Shown: positions 7,519 to 16,790 of the stretch, piece by piece
How the letters are laid out: each line of letters starts with the position of its first letter
Position numbering within the stretch: the stretch's first letter is position 1
From: Bacillota bacterium
GTDB lineage: Bacteria; Bacillota; Clostridia; Lachnospirales; Lachnospiraceae
NCBI GenBank assembly: GCA_023443225.1
Contig: JAEZVF010000115.1
Span: 62,001 to 126,000, forward strand
Length of the DNA: 64,000 nt
Direction: 5' to 3'
Notes under the pieces: model-generated
Databases searched by the model: none
Told to the model about the DNA's origin: nothing
The model's input: only the letters and a program-made list of their open reading frames with translations
Made by a program: the position numbers and the translations under genes

Positions 7519-8474
7519 TTGCTCTTTTTTTCGGGTTTCTTCTGGATCTGATGATTGGGGACCCACATTGCTTATGGCATCCGGTCAGGGGAATTGGAAG
7601 TTTGATTACGGCAATGGAGAAAATACTGCGCAAACTATTTCCTAAGACGAAGAAGGGCGAGCTTATTGCAGGAAGTTTTTTAGTAGTTACAGTAATTGCA
7701 GTATCGGTAGTTATTACGACAACTCTCTTGGTGCTTATATTCCAATGGAATGTATTTGTCGGAGTCCTTCTGGAAAGCATTATGTGCGGTCAGCTAATAG
7801 CCACAAAAGCTCTTAAGGTGGAAAGTATGAAAGTATATGATGCTCTTAAAAATAACGATATGGAAGGCGGGAGAAATGCCGTATCCATGATCGTAGGTAG
7901 AGATACCAACAAGCTTACGAAAGAAGGAATCATCAAGGCAGCCTTAGAAACCATTGCTGAAAATACCTCAGATGGAAGTATTGCACCTTTGTTCTATATG
8001 GCAATTGGCGGACCGGTTTTGGGATTCCTTTATAAAGCAGTAAATACCATGGACTCTATGGTCGGCTACAAGAATGATAAATATACTTATTTTGGCAGGG
8101 TTGCAGCTAAAACTGATGATCTGTTGAATTACCTTCCGGCAAGAATATCAGCTTATCTTATGATCATGGCCGCGGCAATCAAAAGGTATCATCCTCGTAA
8201 TGCGTGGAGAATCTATCATCGGGACAGATACAATCATGCAAGCCCAAATTCAGCACATACAGAAGCAGTCACAGCGGGAGCTTTGGAAGTGCAGCTCGCT
8301 GGAGATGCATATTACTTTGGAACCTTATATCATAAGAAAACCATTGGAGATGATATTAGACAGGTAGAGATAAATGATATTAAGAAAGCAAATGAACTGC
8401 TTTATTTGACAGCAGTTCTCGGAATGCTACTATTTGGAGGAATAAAGCTTCTGATTTTGTATAGCGCAAACTAA
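7503..8474 (+). CDS. cbiB: Adenosylcobinamide-phosphate synthase (CbiB)
   Basis: Membrane enzyme that attaches (R)-1-amino-2-propanol O-2-phosphate to adenosylcobyric acid. The 323-residue protein opens with the family signature LLDLMIGDPHCLWHPVRGIG, then has several hydrophobic segments, ETIAENTSDGSIAPLFY, NTMDSMVGYKN and the conserved SPNSAHTEAVTAGALEVQLAGDAYYFG start of the C-terminal region. All hallmark residues appear present. It starts inside the end of cobC and is followed 38 bases later by cobD, the enzyme that supplies its aminopropanol phosphate, so the two steps are adjacent in genome and pathway. Confidence 0.94.
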   Translation: MLYSLIALFFGFLLDLMIGDPHCLWHPVRGIGSLITAMEKILRKLFPKTKKGELIAGSFLVVTVIAVSVVITTTLLVLIFQWNVFVGVLLESIMCGQLIATKALKVESMKVYDALKNNDMEGGRNAVSMIVGRDTNKLTKEGIIKAALETIAENTSDGSIAPLFYMAIGGPVLGFLYKAVNTMDSMVGYKNDKYTYFGRVAAKTDDLLNYLPARISAYLMIMAAAIKRYHPRNAWRIYHRDRYNHASPNSAHTEAVTAGALEVQLAGDAYYFGTLYHKKTIGDDIRQVEINDIKKANELLYLTAVLGMLLFGGIKLLILYSAN

Positions 8475-8512
8475 TTCAAAGAGCAAGCATTTTAAATAGG
8501 ATTGGAGATTAT

Positions 8513-9565
8513 ATGTATAAACATGGTGGTGACATATATTTAAATAAGAATAAAAATGATTTTTCTACCAATGTCAATTTGTCAGGAATGCCTGAGGGCG
8601 TTATTCGTGCAGCCTGTGAAGGAGTGAAGCTGTCAAGCAGATATCCGGATACCGAATGTTCTGATTTGAGGAAGGCAATTTCCAATGTCTTAAGCATTCC
8701 TGCGGAACAGATTATCTGTGGAAATGGAGCAGCAGATCTGATTTATTCTATTGTATTGGCTTTGAAACCGAATAAGGCCTTAATGCCGGTACCGGCTTTT
8801 TATGAGTATGAACAGGCTTTAAAGATTGTTGAATGTGATATAGAATACATTTCTATGAGGGAGGAACAGCAATTCATATTACAGGAGGATTTCATAGACC
8901 GAATTAAGGAAGATACGGATATCATCTTTCTGTGTAACCCCAATAATCCGACAGGTAACCTGATCGATAAGGATTTGATGTATAGAATAATACATAAATG
9001 TGAAACCGATGGCATATGGCTGGTTGTTGATGAATGCTTCATGGATTTTGTTGAGCATAGAAAAGACTATTCCGTCATGGATCAATGTGTAAACGCAAGG
9101 CATTTATTTATCCTTAAGGCATTCACAAAGCTTTATGCGATGCCCGGTCTGAGACTTGGTTATGGAATATGTAGCAATATGGAACTGCTGAAGAGTATGA
9201 AGAAAGTATCTCAGCCATGGAATGTATCAATACCTGCACAAATGGCAGGAATTGCAGCTTTGGAAGAAGAGAACTATGTGGTTGACTCCTTGGAATTAAT
9301 CAAAAGAGAAAAGGATTATCTGATTGAGGAGCTACAAAAACTTGGATTTAGGGTATATGGTTCCAGGGCAAACTATCTATTCTTTCATGCATATCCGAGA
9401 TTATATGCTTTGTGCCTCAAAAAAGGTATATTGATACGAGATTGCAGTAATTATCATGGACTTAAGGAAGGCTACTATCGAATTGCAATTAAACGGCATG
9501 AGGATAATGAACAGTTGATACAAGTATTAAGAGAGGTAGATAACTTATGGCAAAGTCAATTATGA
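8513..9565 (+). CDS. cobD: Threonine-phosphate decarboxylase (CobD)
   Basis: PLP-dependent fold-type I enzyme converting L-threonine O-3-phosphate to aminopropanol phosphate for CbiB. The N-terminal HGGDIYL and DFSTNVN motifs are characteristic of CobD within the histidinol-phosphate aminotransferase family. PLP contacts include CNPNNPTGN, VDECFMDF and the Schiff-base lysine in AFTKLYAMPGLRLGY (Lys206). The length of 350 residues is normal. GGAG precedes the ATG at 8513. The gene overlaps cbiP by 19 bases. Confidence 0.93.
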   Translation: MYKHGGDIYLNKNKNDFSTNVNLSGMPEGVIRAACEGVKLSSRYPDTECSDLRKAISNVLSIPAEQIICGNGAADLIYSIVLALKPNKALMPVPAFYEYEQALKIVECDIEYISMREEQQFILQEDFIDRIKEDTDIIFLCNPNNPTGNLIDKDLMYRIIHKCETDGIWLVVDECFMDFVEHRKDYSVMDQCVNARHLFILKAFTKLYAMPGLRLGYGICSNMELLKSMKKVSQPWNVSIPAQMAGIAALEEENYVVDSLELIKREKDYLIEELQKLGFRVYGSRANYLFFHAYPRLYALCLKKGILIRDCSNYHGLKEGYYRIAIKRHEDNEQLIQVLREVDNLWQSQL

Positions 9566-11070
9566 TACAAGGGACCATGTCCAATGTGGGGAAGAGTCTG
9601 ATTACGGCAGGGCTATGCCGTATTTTTGCACAGGATGGATACAAGGTCGCCCCCTTTAAATCCCAGAACATGGCATTGAACTCTTATATTACGGAGGAGG
9701 GTCTTGAGATGGGAAGGGCTCAGGTAATGCAGGCAGAGGCAGCTGGTATTAAGCCCTCCGTACTTATGAATCCTATTTTATTAAAACCGACGACAGATAC
9801 CGGATCTCAGGTGATTGTGAATGGAGAAGTCCTTGGGAATATGAGCGCCAGGGATTATTTTGAATATAAAAAACAGTTAATACCGGAAATTAAGAAGGCA
9901 TATCGCAAATTAGAGGAGAGCTATGATATCATAGTAATTGAAGGAGCCGGAAGCCCAGCGGAGATTAATTTAAAATCAGATGATATTGTAAATATGGGAA
10001 TGGCTAAAATGGCTAAAGCGCCGGTTCTTTTGGTTGGGGATATTGACAGAGGAGGAGTATTTGCTCAACTGCTTGGAACTATGCAGCTTTTAGAAGAGGA
10101 CGAAAAAGATCTCGTAAAAGGCTTGATCATAAACAAGTTTCGAGGAGATAAAACCATTTTGGATCCGGGAGTCGTTATGTTGGAAGAAAAGGCAAAAGTG
10201 CCGGTTGTAGGAGTGACTCCGTATATGCACATAGATATCGAGGATGAAGATAGCCTTACGGAACGTTTTAACGTCAAAAAAGAAATTGCTTTGATTGACA
10301 TTGCAGTGATTCGTTTGCCGAAAATCTCTAATTTCACAGACTTTAATATACTGGAGAATATGGATGGAGTATCACTTCGATATGTTGCCTCATTATCGGA
10401 TTTAAAGGATCCAGATATGATCATTATTCCAGGCACGAAAAACACGATGAAAGATATGCTTTGGCTTAGGCAAAATGGATTAGAAACAGCTATAAAAAAA
10501 GCAGCGGCTTCCAACAAGGTCATATTTGGAATTTGTGGGGGCTATCAGATGCTTGGTTATAATATTACGGATTCCATAGGAGCCGAAGAGGGTGGAACGA
10601 TGAAAGGAATGGAATTAATTCCAATGGATACCATATTTCAGGAGGAGAAAATCAGGACAAGAGTAGTAGGAAATTTTGGACAAATTGGTGGAATTCTGAA
10701 GGACCTTTCAGGTGAAGAAATAGAAGGTTATGAAATACATTTGGGAATATCGTCATTACACGAGGAACTTGTTTCAATGACATTCATCACGAATGAAATC
10801 GATGGTGAAACAAAATCGGATGGAGCATATTGCAATAATGTATATGGAACCTATATTCATGGTATCTTCGATAAGAACAACACGGCAGAACGATTAATTC
10901 ACTGTCTTGCAAAAGAAAAGAATATTGATATAGGGAAAGTTATGAATATGGATTATGAACGATATAAAGAAACTCAATATGATTATTTGGCTGATACCTT
11001 AAGAAAACATCTGGATATGTCAAAAATATATGAAGTATTAAATGATTCATCGAATAATGAAACGGTTTAA
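9547..11070 (+). CDS. cbiP: Cobyric acid synthase (CbiP/CobQ)
   Basis: Performs four glutamine-dependent amidations (b, d, e, g) converting adenosylcobyrinic acid a,c-diamide to cobyric acid. The 507-residue protein starts with KSIMIQGTMSNVGKSL, the CbiP form of the P-loop, and has PFKSQNMALNSYIT, EGAGSPAEINL and GDIDRGGVFAQL motifs. The class I amidotransferase domain has PGTKNTMKDM and the nucleophile Cys330 in IFGICGGYQMLG, with the downstream histidine in YIHGIFD. Everything needed looks present. It is translationally linked to cobD and followed 18 bases later by the adenosyltransferase gene. Confidence 0.95.
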   Translation: MAKSIMIQGTMSNVGKSLITAGLCRIFAQDGYKVAPFKSQNMALNSYITEEGLEMGRAQVMQAEAAGIKPSVLMNPILLKPTTDTGSQVIVNGEVLGNMSARDYFEYKKQLIPEIKKAYRKLEESYDIIVIEGAGSPAEINLKSDDIVNMGMAKMAKAPVLLVGDIDRGGVFAQLLGTMQLLEEDEKDLVKGLIINKFRGDKTILDPGVVMLEEKAKVPVVGVTPYMHIDIEDEDSLTERFNVKKEIALIDIAVIRLPKISNFTDFNILENMDGVSLRYVASLSDLKDPDMIIIPGTKNTMKDMLWLRQNGLETAIKKAAASNKVIFGICGGYQMLGYNITDSIGAEEGGTMKGMELIPMDTIFQEEKIRTRVVGNFGQIGGILKDLSGEEIEGYEIHLGISSLHEELVSMTFITNEIDGETKSDGAYCNNVYGTYIHGIFDKNNTAERLIHCLAKEKNIDIGKVMNMDYERYKETQYDYLADTLRKHLDMSKIYEVLNDSSNNETV

Positions 11071-11088
11071 TAGAAATGAGGTAAATTA

Positions 11089-11613
11089 ATGAAAAATATG
11101 ATTCATATTTATACGGGAGATGGAAAAGGGAAAACGACTGCAGCAGTAGGTCTTAGCATACGATATGCCGGTTGTGGAGGAAACGTAATATTCTCACAGT
11201 TCCTCAAAGACAACAAATCCAGTGAACTCAATATTTTAAATAAGATAGATGCCATTCAACTAGTTTTGTGTGATGAATTTTTTGGCTTCTACTCAAAAAT
11301 GAATGATGAAACGAAAGAGAAAGCAAAAGAGGTATACTGCAAATACCTTCAGAAGATAATTGATATGGCAACGAATCAAGACATTCAAATGCTTGTCTTG
11401 GATGAAGTCATAGGTGCATATAACTATAATTTGGTCGATCGAGAATATTTTCTGGGATTTTTAAAAAACAAGCCCGACCAATTAGAAGTGGTTATGACAG
11501 GAAGAAATCCAGCGAAAGAATTATTGGAGTTGGCAGATTATGTATCGGAAGTTGTAAAAGTTAAGCATCCATATGACAAGGGAATCCACGCCAGAATAGG
11601 AATTGAAAAATAG
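11089..11613 (+). CDS. cobO: Corrinoid adenosyltransferase (BtuR/CobA type)
   Basis: Transfers the 5'-deoxyadenosyl group from ATP to Co(I) corrinoids. The protein (174 residues) opens with IHIYTGDGKGKTTAAVGLS, the inverted-type P-loop of the CobA/BtuR family, and has LDEVIGAYNYNLV (Walker B-like) and VMTGRNPAKELLELADYVSEV, a family signature; the tail KHPYDKGIHARIGIE fits too. It belongs to the ATP:cob(I)alamin type related to CobA, not to PduO or EutT. It is the last recognised B12 gene of the block, following cbiP at 18 bases. Confidence 0.92.
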   Translation: MKNMIHIYTGDGKGKTTAAVGLSIRYAGCGGNVIFSQFLKDNKSSELNILNKIDAIQLVLCDEFFGFYSKMNDETKEKAKEVYCKYLQKIIDMATNQDIQMLVLDEVIGAYNYNLVDREYFLGFLKNKPDQLEVVMTGRNPAKELLELADYVSEVVKVKHPYDKGIHARIGIEK

Positions 11614-11639
11614 TTAAAGGAATCGAGGGAGGCCATATA

Positions 11640-11846
11640 ATGAATGAATATGTGAATCAGGATATATGTCCGCTATGCGGAAAACCGAATAATTGTCAGC
11701 ACGATACCGGAAAAGGATGCTGGTGTGATAAGGAGCATTTTCCGGAAGAGTTATTAAGCAGGATACCTACAGAAAAAAGAATGAAAGCTTGTGTCTGTAG
11801 AGATTGTCTGGAAAAATTTAGACAAGATGGAAAAAGTGGGGTTTGA
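11640..11846 (+). CDS. Small cysteine-rich CWC-type protein
   Basis: A 68-residue protein matching the Cys-rich CWC family: ICPLCGKPNNCQ, then GCWCDKEHFPEELL and a C-terminal ACVCRDCLEKF. Eight cysteines in CxxC/CxC spacing suggest a zinc or Fe-S site. The function of the family is not established to my knowledge. GAGGGAGG precedes the ATG, and the gene sits 26 bases after the adenosyltransferase, so it may be co-transcribed. It could be a small metal-binding accessory factor of corrinoid metabolism, but the link rests on position only. Confidence 0.75.
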   Translation: MNEYVNQDICPLCGKPNNCQHDTGKGCWCDKEHFPEELLSRIPTEKRMKACVCRDCLEKFRQDGKSGV

Positions 11847-11997
11847 GTATAACAAATTAATATGAATCTATTTGATAAAATGATTTAGCAATAGGCTAAT
11901 CAAAATGATTGAAATATGTTAATATAGTATTATCCATACTAATAAACTGAAAGAAGCAATTGTTATTTGATTTATTTCGATAGAAAGGAAGATTATA

Positions 11998-13602
11998 ATG
12001 CAGTATTTAATTTTAGGTATTATATTTATTCTTGCACTTTTTGCCATCCATTTTTCCAATAAACGTGGGATACCCGCACTATTATTATTTATTGTCCTTG
12101 GAATGGCCTTCGGTGCGATAGGTTTTGAATTTGAGAATTACCAATTTTCTTATAACTTTTCTACCGTTGCACTCATGGTCATCATGTTTTATGGCGGGTT
12201 TGGTACTAATTGGAGTATGGCAAAGCCGGTTGCGAAAGAAGCAATTGTACTAAGTTCACTTGGTGTTGTGGTCACCGCCTTAATCACCGGTTTGTTTTTG
12301 CATTATGTTTTGGGGTTTAAATTGTTAGAAGGCATGCTTATTGGTTCTATTGTCGGTTCGACCGATTATGCCAGTGTTTCAAATATATTGCGTTCAAAAA
12401 ACCTGAACTTAAAATACAACACAGCGCCATTACTAGAGCTTGAAAGCGGATCCAACGACCCAACTGCTTATACAATGACCATGGTATTCTTATCTTTAAT
12501 TATAGGCTCGGAAGTGTCTGCTCCAATTATGATTTTATCCCAGATAGCCCTTGGAATTGGTATGGGTTTTATATTTGCTTATGTTATTGGTAAGTTAATT
12601 AAAAAGCTTCCGATTGAAGCGGATGGGCTTTATGCTGTCTTCATGGTTTCTGTCATGTTTATTACATATTCTACAACAGGCTACCTTGGCGGAAACGGTT
12701 ATCTCGCACTCTATATTTTGGGTATTTATCTTGGTAATATGGAATTCCGAGGTAAGCGTGATATTGTATTTTTCTTTGATGGCTTTACACAAATTATACA
12801 GATTGGTCTGTTTTTTATCTTGGGTCTGTTATCCGACTTTTCAAAATTCGTTCATACATTACCAATAGCATTCGCTATCTTTGTATTTATGACCATCATT
12901 GCGCGTCCTGTAGCCGTCTTTGGACTCATGTTACCATTTCGCCTCAAACGAAATCAACTCAACATCATTTCGCTTGCGGGAATTCGTGGGGCTGCTGCTA
13001 TTGCCTTTGCGATTATGGCTGTAAATGGCAACACAGGTTTCTCCATAGATATTTACCATATAGTATTTGGTATCTGCGTATTTTCTTCCCTGATTCAAGG
13101 TTCTTTAATGCCTCTAGCTGCAAAAAGATGGGATATACTGGATCCAAGTGATACGGTCTTAAAGACCTTCAACTACTACCAAAACAAAGCGGAGATAGGT
13201 TTCTTAGAAACTAGAATTCACCCAAATAGTAATCTTATAGGTAGCCAGGTAAAAGATTTGAATCTCGCATTTGACTTTATTGTTGCTAAGATTGAGCGAA
13301 ATGGCGAAACGATTGTTCCCAGAGGACATGTGACTATAGAAGAAAATGATCTAATTGTCTTAGGTGGTGAAATACATTTTGATAAAAGCGGACAAGATCT
13401 TATTGAATTCACCATTCCTAGAGGTCACCAATGGGTAAATAAACATATAAAAGACCTGGATTTACATCATGACCGTCTAGTCGTAATGGTACAGCGTGAA
13501 GGCAGCGATGTCATTGTTCCAAACGGAGATACTTTACTTTTAGAAGATGATAAGGTAATTATGCTAAAATTGGAGCATAAATCTGAGAATTCTAATGAAT
13601 AA
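11998..13602 (+). CDS. CvrA/NhaP2-type cation/proton antiporter with TrkA-C domain
   Basis: Membrane antiporter exchanging K+ or Na+ for protons. Residues 1-380 form about twelve hydrophobic helices with CPA1 features such as GSIVGSTDYASVSNILR, LELESGSNDPTAYTMT (the ion-binding SND region) and LAGIRGAAAIAFA. From about residue 395 to 480 is a TrkA-C/RCK-C-like domain (IGSQVKDLNLAFDFIVAKIERNGE start), with a further segment after it; such domains bind nucleotides. The 534-residue length fits NhaP2/CvrA. It has its own ribosome site (GAAAGGAAG) and is separated from the B12 block by 150 AT-rich bases that probably hold a promoter. A role in potassium or pH homeostasis is inferred from the family. 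Confidence 0.87.
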   Translation: MQYLILGIIFILALFAIHFSNKRGIPALLLFIVLGMAFGAIGFEFENYQFSYNFSTVALMVIMFYGGFGTNWSMAKPVAKEAIVLSSLGVVVTALITGLFLHYVLGFKLLEGMLIGSIVGSTDYASVSNILRSKNLNLKYNTAPLLELESGSNDPTAYTMTMVFLSLIIGSEVSAPIMILSQIALGIGMGFIFAYVIGKLIKKLPIEADGLYAVFMVSVMFITYSTTGYLGGNGYLALYILGIYLGNMEFRGKRDIVFFFDGFTQIIQIGLFFILGLLSDFSKFVHTLPIAFAIFVFMTIIARPVAVFGLMLPFRLKRNQLNIISLAGIRGAAAIAFAIMAVNGNTGFSIDIYHIVFGICVFSSLIQGSLMPLAAKRWDILDPSDTVLKTFNYYQNKAEIGFLETRIHPNSNLIGSQVKDLNLAFDFIVAKIERNGETIVPRGHVTIEENDLIVLGGEIHFDKSGQDLIEFTIPRGHQWVNKHIKDLDLHHDRLVVMVQREGSDVIVPNGDTLLLEDDKVIMLKLEHKSENSNE

Positions 13603-13709
13603 CAGATAGGATGATTTCTGTTGATGACGAAGTCATTGAATCTAAAAAGAGCTTTGCAAAATCAATGCCAGTCCGATGACATTGTTCAAGACCATGTAAG
13701 GCAAAGGTT

Positions 13710-13724
13710 ATAGGTAATACCTAT
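13710..13724. promoter_or_regulatory. Palindromic operator-like site upstream of importer 2
   Basis: ATAGGTAATACCTAT, a 6-base inverted repeat with a 3-base spacer, lies 86 bases before the binding-protein start. The same arms and spacing recur at 19492-19506 in the divergent CoA-disulfide reductase/LysR promoter region. A shared regulator is likely; which protein binds is not known from the sequence. Confidence 0.55.
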
Positions 13725-13809
13725 CATATTAATCATATAATTATATTTTACAATGAATAGTTAAAGTAATATGATATAAGAAATAAACGAACTAAAAGGT
13801 GTGAATAAA

Positions 13810-14817
13810 ATGATGAATGTTTCTAAAAGTAAAAAAAGTAACAATAATTTGAGAACTAATATCTTCAAATCAAAAATAAGTATATTTTACATAGTACTTA
13901 TCATTAGCTTGTTTTCATTGATTCTGACAGGATGCAAAGCGCAGACAAAAGAAGATGCTGTTATTACGTATTATTATAGCTTTACCGATTCATTAGACAA
14001 TACGGTTAATTTGAAAGACAAGCCTCAAAGAGTAGTTTCACTTGTTGGCTCCTACGCTGAAACATGGATTCTAGCAGGAGGGAATCTTATGGGTGTAACA
14101 GACGATGTAATAAGCGAGAGAAAAATGGACTTGCCAAGTGGAACAAATATCGTTGGCACTATAAAAGAACCAAATGTAGAAGAAATAATAGCCCTTTCTC
14201 CGGATTTTGTATTACTTTCTCCTGATATTGAAAGCCATGTGAAGATTTCAGAAACTCTAAAAACATCGAATATACCTTTTGCTTTTTTTAAGGTAGAGCA
14301 TTTTGATGATTATCTAAATATGCTTAAGGTTTGTACAGATATAACAGGAAACAAAGAGCTGTATGATAGGAATGGTTTAGCTGTGAAAAAGCAAATTGAG
14401 GATATTTTAGCTAAAATTAATCAGAAAAACAATCCTGAAATTTTGTTTTTGCGTGCTTTTTCAAGTGGTGTAAAGGCAAAAAATGATGATAACATGGCCT
14501 GCAGAATTCTTAGTGATTTAGGTACTGTAAATATAGCATCAAAACATGAATCCCTTTTAGAAGATTTAAGCATGGAAGTAATTATTGAGGAAGACCCGGA
14601 CTATATTTTTGTTGTGACGATGGGAGACAGTGAAGAAGCTTTAAAGACTTTAAAGGATGGAATACAGAAAAATCCAGCGTGGAATGGTTTGTCAGCAGTA
14701 AAGAATGATAGATATATTGTACTTCCTAAGGAATTATTCCATTATAAACCGAATGCAAGATGGGGTGAAAGCTATGAATATATTGCAAAAATTCTCTACC
14801 CAGAAGAATTTAAATAA
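13810..14817 (+). CDS. FecB/BtuF-type ABC transporter substrate-binding lipoprotein
   Basis: Extracellular receptor of a second class II importer. A basic leader and hydrophobic segment end in the lipobox LILTGC with the lipidated Cys at about residue 42. The mature part has the TroA-like signatures PQRVVSLVGSYAETWILAGG, PNVEEIIALSPDFVLLSPD and the C-terminal WNGLSAVKNDRYIVLP, HYKPNARWGESYEYIAKILYP. ATG 13810 is chosen because AAGG lies about ten bases upstream; a GTG at 13801 is possible. The ligand is unknown: an iron-siderophore, heme or corrinoid are all compatible. The shared palindrome with the sulfur-redox genes downstream suggests regulation together with them. Confidence 0.85.
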   Translation: MMNVSKSKKSNNNLRTNIFKSKISIFYIVLIISLFSLILTGCKAQTKEDAVITYYYSFTDSLDNTVNLKDKPQRVVSLVGSYAETWILAGGNLMGVTDDVISERKMDLPSGTNIVGTIKEPNVEEIIALSPDFVLLSPDIESHVKISETLKTSNIPFAFFKVEHFDDYLNMLKVCTDITGNKELYDRNGLAVKKQIEDILAKINQKNNPEILFLRAFSSGVKAKNDDNMACRILSDLGTVNIASKHESLLEDLSMEVIIEEDPDYIFVVTMGDSEEALKTLKDGIQKNPAWNGLSAVKNDRYIVLPKELFHYKPNARWGESYEYIAKILYPEEFK

Positions 14818-15853
14818 GATGAATATTCATGAAAATGTGCTTAATATAAATAAAAATAAAAAAAGCTATAACATTACTGTTATAGTTTTTCTTATAATTT
14901 TGCTGATAGTTGGAGTTTTTATAAGTATAAGCTTTGGTTCAACAAAAATACCCTTATCTGCTATTCTTTCAACAATAAAGCAAGGAAATAGTACTTCGAA
15001 ATTCTATAGAATAATAAACTTTGTAAGGATTCCAAGAACCTTTGCTGCAGTTCTTGCTGGTTGCGCACTATCGGTTTCAGGCGTTATACTGCAATCCGTA
15101 CTTAATAATTCTCTTGCAAGTCCAAGCATTATTGGTGTAAATTCAGGAGCAGGATTATTTACGGTCTTAATTGCAGCTTTTTTTCCTAAATATGTATACC
15201 TTACAACCATTGCAGCATTTATGGGTGCGATTCTAGCCGTGCTAATGGTTTATTTAATAGCAAAAAAGACTGGAGCCTCTAGGATGACAATCATTCTGTC
15301 AGGAGTTGCTGTATCAAGTTTTATAGGAGCAATGACGGATACAGTACTAACCATAAAACCTGATACAGTTATCGGGCGAACAGCATTTTTAATAGGGGGC
15401 TTTTCTGGTGTAACCATAGATAAGGTAAGTTTTGCAGGAGGATTTATCCTTACTGCCATTATCATAGCTTTTATTCTAGGCTATGATATGAATATCCTTG
15501 CACTAGGAGATGAAAGTGCTAAATCATTAGGATTGAATGTAGCTAGGATACGTTTTATCTATTTAATTCTTGCAGCAATACTAGCAGGAAGTGCAATAAG
15601 CTTCGCTGGCTTGCTAGGATTTGTTGGGTTAATAGTTCCTCATGTTGCAAGGATTTTGGTCGGATATGATAATAGAATTTTACTCCCAGTATCAGCATTA
15701 TTAGGAGGTATTTTCACTTTATTATGTGATTTACTGGCGAGAGTTATCTTTGCACCCTATGAAATACCAGTTGGTATTATCATGTCATTCTTGGGAGGTC
15801 CATTCTTTATCTATTTATTAATTAAAGGCAAAAGAGGTCTACTATATGATTAA
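14774..15853 (+). CDS. FecCD-type ABC transporter permease
   Basis: Membrane subunit of the second importer. FVRIPRTFAAVLAGCALSVSGV, NNSLASPSIIGVNSGAGL, LGLNVARIR and GLLGFVGLIVPHVARILVG are clear FecCD/BtuC family motifs across about ten helices. ATG 14774 follows GGGG at eight bases and overlaps the previous gene by 44 bases; ATG 14819, right after the upstream stop, is an equally possible start that loses only the cytoplasmic leader. The 3' end overlaps the ATPase gene by eight bases. Only about moderate similarity to the first permease is visible, so this is not a recent duplicate. Confidence 0.85.
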   Translation: MNILQKFSTQKNLNKMNIHENVLNINKNKKSYNITVIVFLIILLIVGVFISISFGSTKIPLSAILSTIKQGNSTSKFYRIINFVRIPRTFAAVLAGCALSVSGVILQSVLNNSLASPSIIGVNSGAGLFTVLIAAFFPKYVYLTTIAAFMGAILAVLMVYLIAKKTGASRMTIILSGVAVSSFIGAMTDTVLTIKPDTVIGRTAFLIGGFSGVTIDKVSFAGGFILTAIIIAFILGYDMNILALGDESAKSLGLNVARIRFIYLILAAILAGSAISFAGLLGFVGLIVPHVARILVGYDNRILLPVSALLGGIFTLLCDLLARVIFAPYEIPVGIIMSFLGGPFFIYLLIKGKRGLLYD

Positions 15854-16613
15854 ATTAAACAATGTTACTACGGGATATAATAAAGTTGAAATCATTAAAA
15901 ATATAAATATAGGCTTTGAAGAAGGGACTATTACAAGCATAGTAGGTAAAAATGGTTGTGGAAAAACTACCTTATTAAAAACAGCGTCAAACTTATTAGC
16001 GCCTTTTCGTGGAAGCGTTACGATAGGCCTCAAAGATATTTCAAATATATCAAGCAAAGAGCTTGCAAAGAAGGTTTCCTTTTTACCCCAGCTTAGAACA
16101 ATCCCCAATATAACGGTTTTTAATTTGGTCATGCACGGTAGATATCCATATTTAGGGTTTTCCCGAACTCCACAGAAACAAGATAAGGATATCGTGAGAG
16201 AGGCCATTGAGAATATGGGTCTAAATAAATATAGTGATAAAAACATTCAGGAACTTTCTGGTGGTCAGCGTCAAAAGGTTTATATTGCAATGGTTTTAGC
16301 CCAGAATACAGATATCATATTTTTAGATGAACCAACTACCTATTTGGATATTAATCATCAGCTTGAAATACTAGAAATACTAAAAAAGTTAAAACAGATG
16401 GGGAAAACGATAGTTATGGTGCTTCACGATTTAGGGAATGCACTTTCTTATTCAGATAAAATTTGTTTGATGGAAAATGGAGAAGTAGCAATATATGAAA
16501 CGCCGCAGGCTGTGTTTGAAAGTAAAGCAATCGATAAGATATTTAAGATTAATTCTGCTCAGGTGTTAATTGAAGGTAAAGGTGAAAAGCAGTATGTGTT
16601 TTATCCAAAGTAG
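15846..16613 (+). CDS. FecE/BtuD-type ABC transporter ATP-binding protein
   Basis: ATPase of the second importer (255 residues). Walker A is GKNGCGKTTL, the signature LSGGQRQKV, Walker B IIFLDEPTTYLD and the switch histidine is in MVLHDLGNAL. All motifs are intact. HGRYPYLGFSRTP between Q-loop and signature is typical of iron-siderophore/B12 type ATPases. The gene starts within the permease gene. Two large inverted repeats follow, the second probably ending transcription from both sides. Confidence 0.88.
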   Translation: MIKLNNVTTGYNKVEIIKNINIGFEEGTITSIVGKNGCGKTTLLKTASNLLAPFRGSVTIGLKDISNISSKELAKKVSFLPQLRTIPNITVFNLVMHGRYPYLGFSRTPQKQDKDIVREAIENMGLNKYSDKNIQELSGGQRQKVYIAMVLAQNTDIIFLDEPTTYLDINHQLEILEILKKLKQMGKTIVMVLHDLGNALSYSDKICLMENGEVAIYETPQAVFESKAIDKIFKINSAQVLIEGKGEKQYVFYPK

Positions 16614-16655
16614 AATTCAGTTATAGGAATGGTAACATAGAATAATACAAGAACT

Positions 16656-16722
16656 GTCTCCCTCAAAGTTGGTACTGCCTATAAAGGCTACATCTATCCA
16701 GAAGAAAACTTTGTAGGGAGAC
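16656..16722. repeat. Long-arm inverted repeat in convergent spacer
   Basis: GTCTCCCTCAAAGTT (16656-16670) pairs with AACTTTGTAGGGAGAC (16707-16722) with a single bulged base, leaving a 36-base loop. It lies between two convergent genes and next to a second, perfect hairpin. It may be a folded 3' untranslated region or a remnant of a small mobile element. No open frame spans it. Confidence 0.5.
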
Positions 16723-16732
16723 TTTCTGATGC

Positions 16733-16781
16733 GTTTGTTTTACGAATAAAGTGTATATACGTCTTTATTCGTAAAACAAAC
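16733..16781. terminator. Strong bidirectional terminator-like hairpin
   Basis: A perfect 19-base inverted repeat begins GTTTGTTTTACG at 16733 (left arm 16733-16751) and ends at 16781 (right arm 16763-16781), with an 11-base loop. Because the arms are T-rich at one end and A-rich at the other, it can act in both directions, which suits its place between the plus-strand ATPase gene and the minus-strand reductase gene. Confidence 0.65.
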
Positions 16782-16790
16782 TGACAAGAA

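Noticed and set aside
10065..10523. 152-codon minus-strand frame opposite cbiP
   Set aside because: It mirrors the cbiP coding sequence, has no ribosome site and no recognisable domain.
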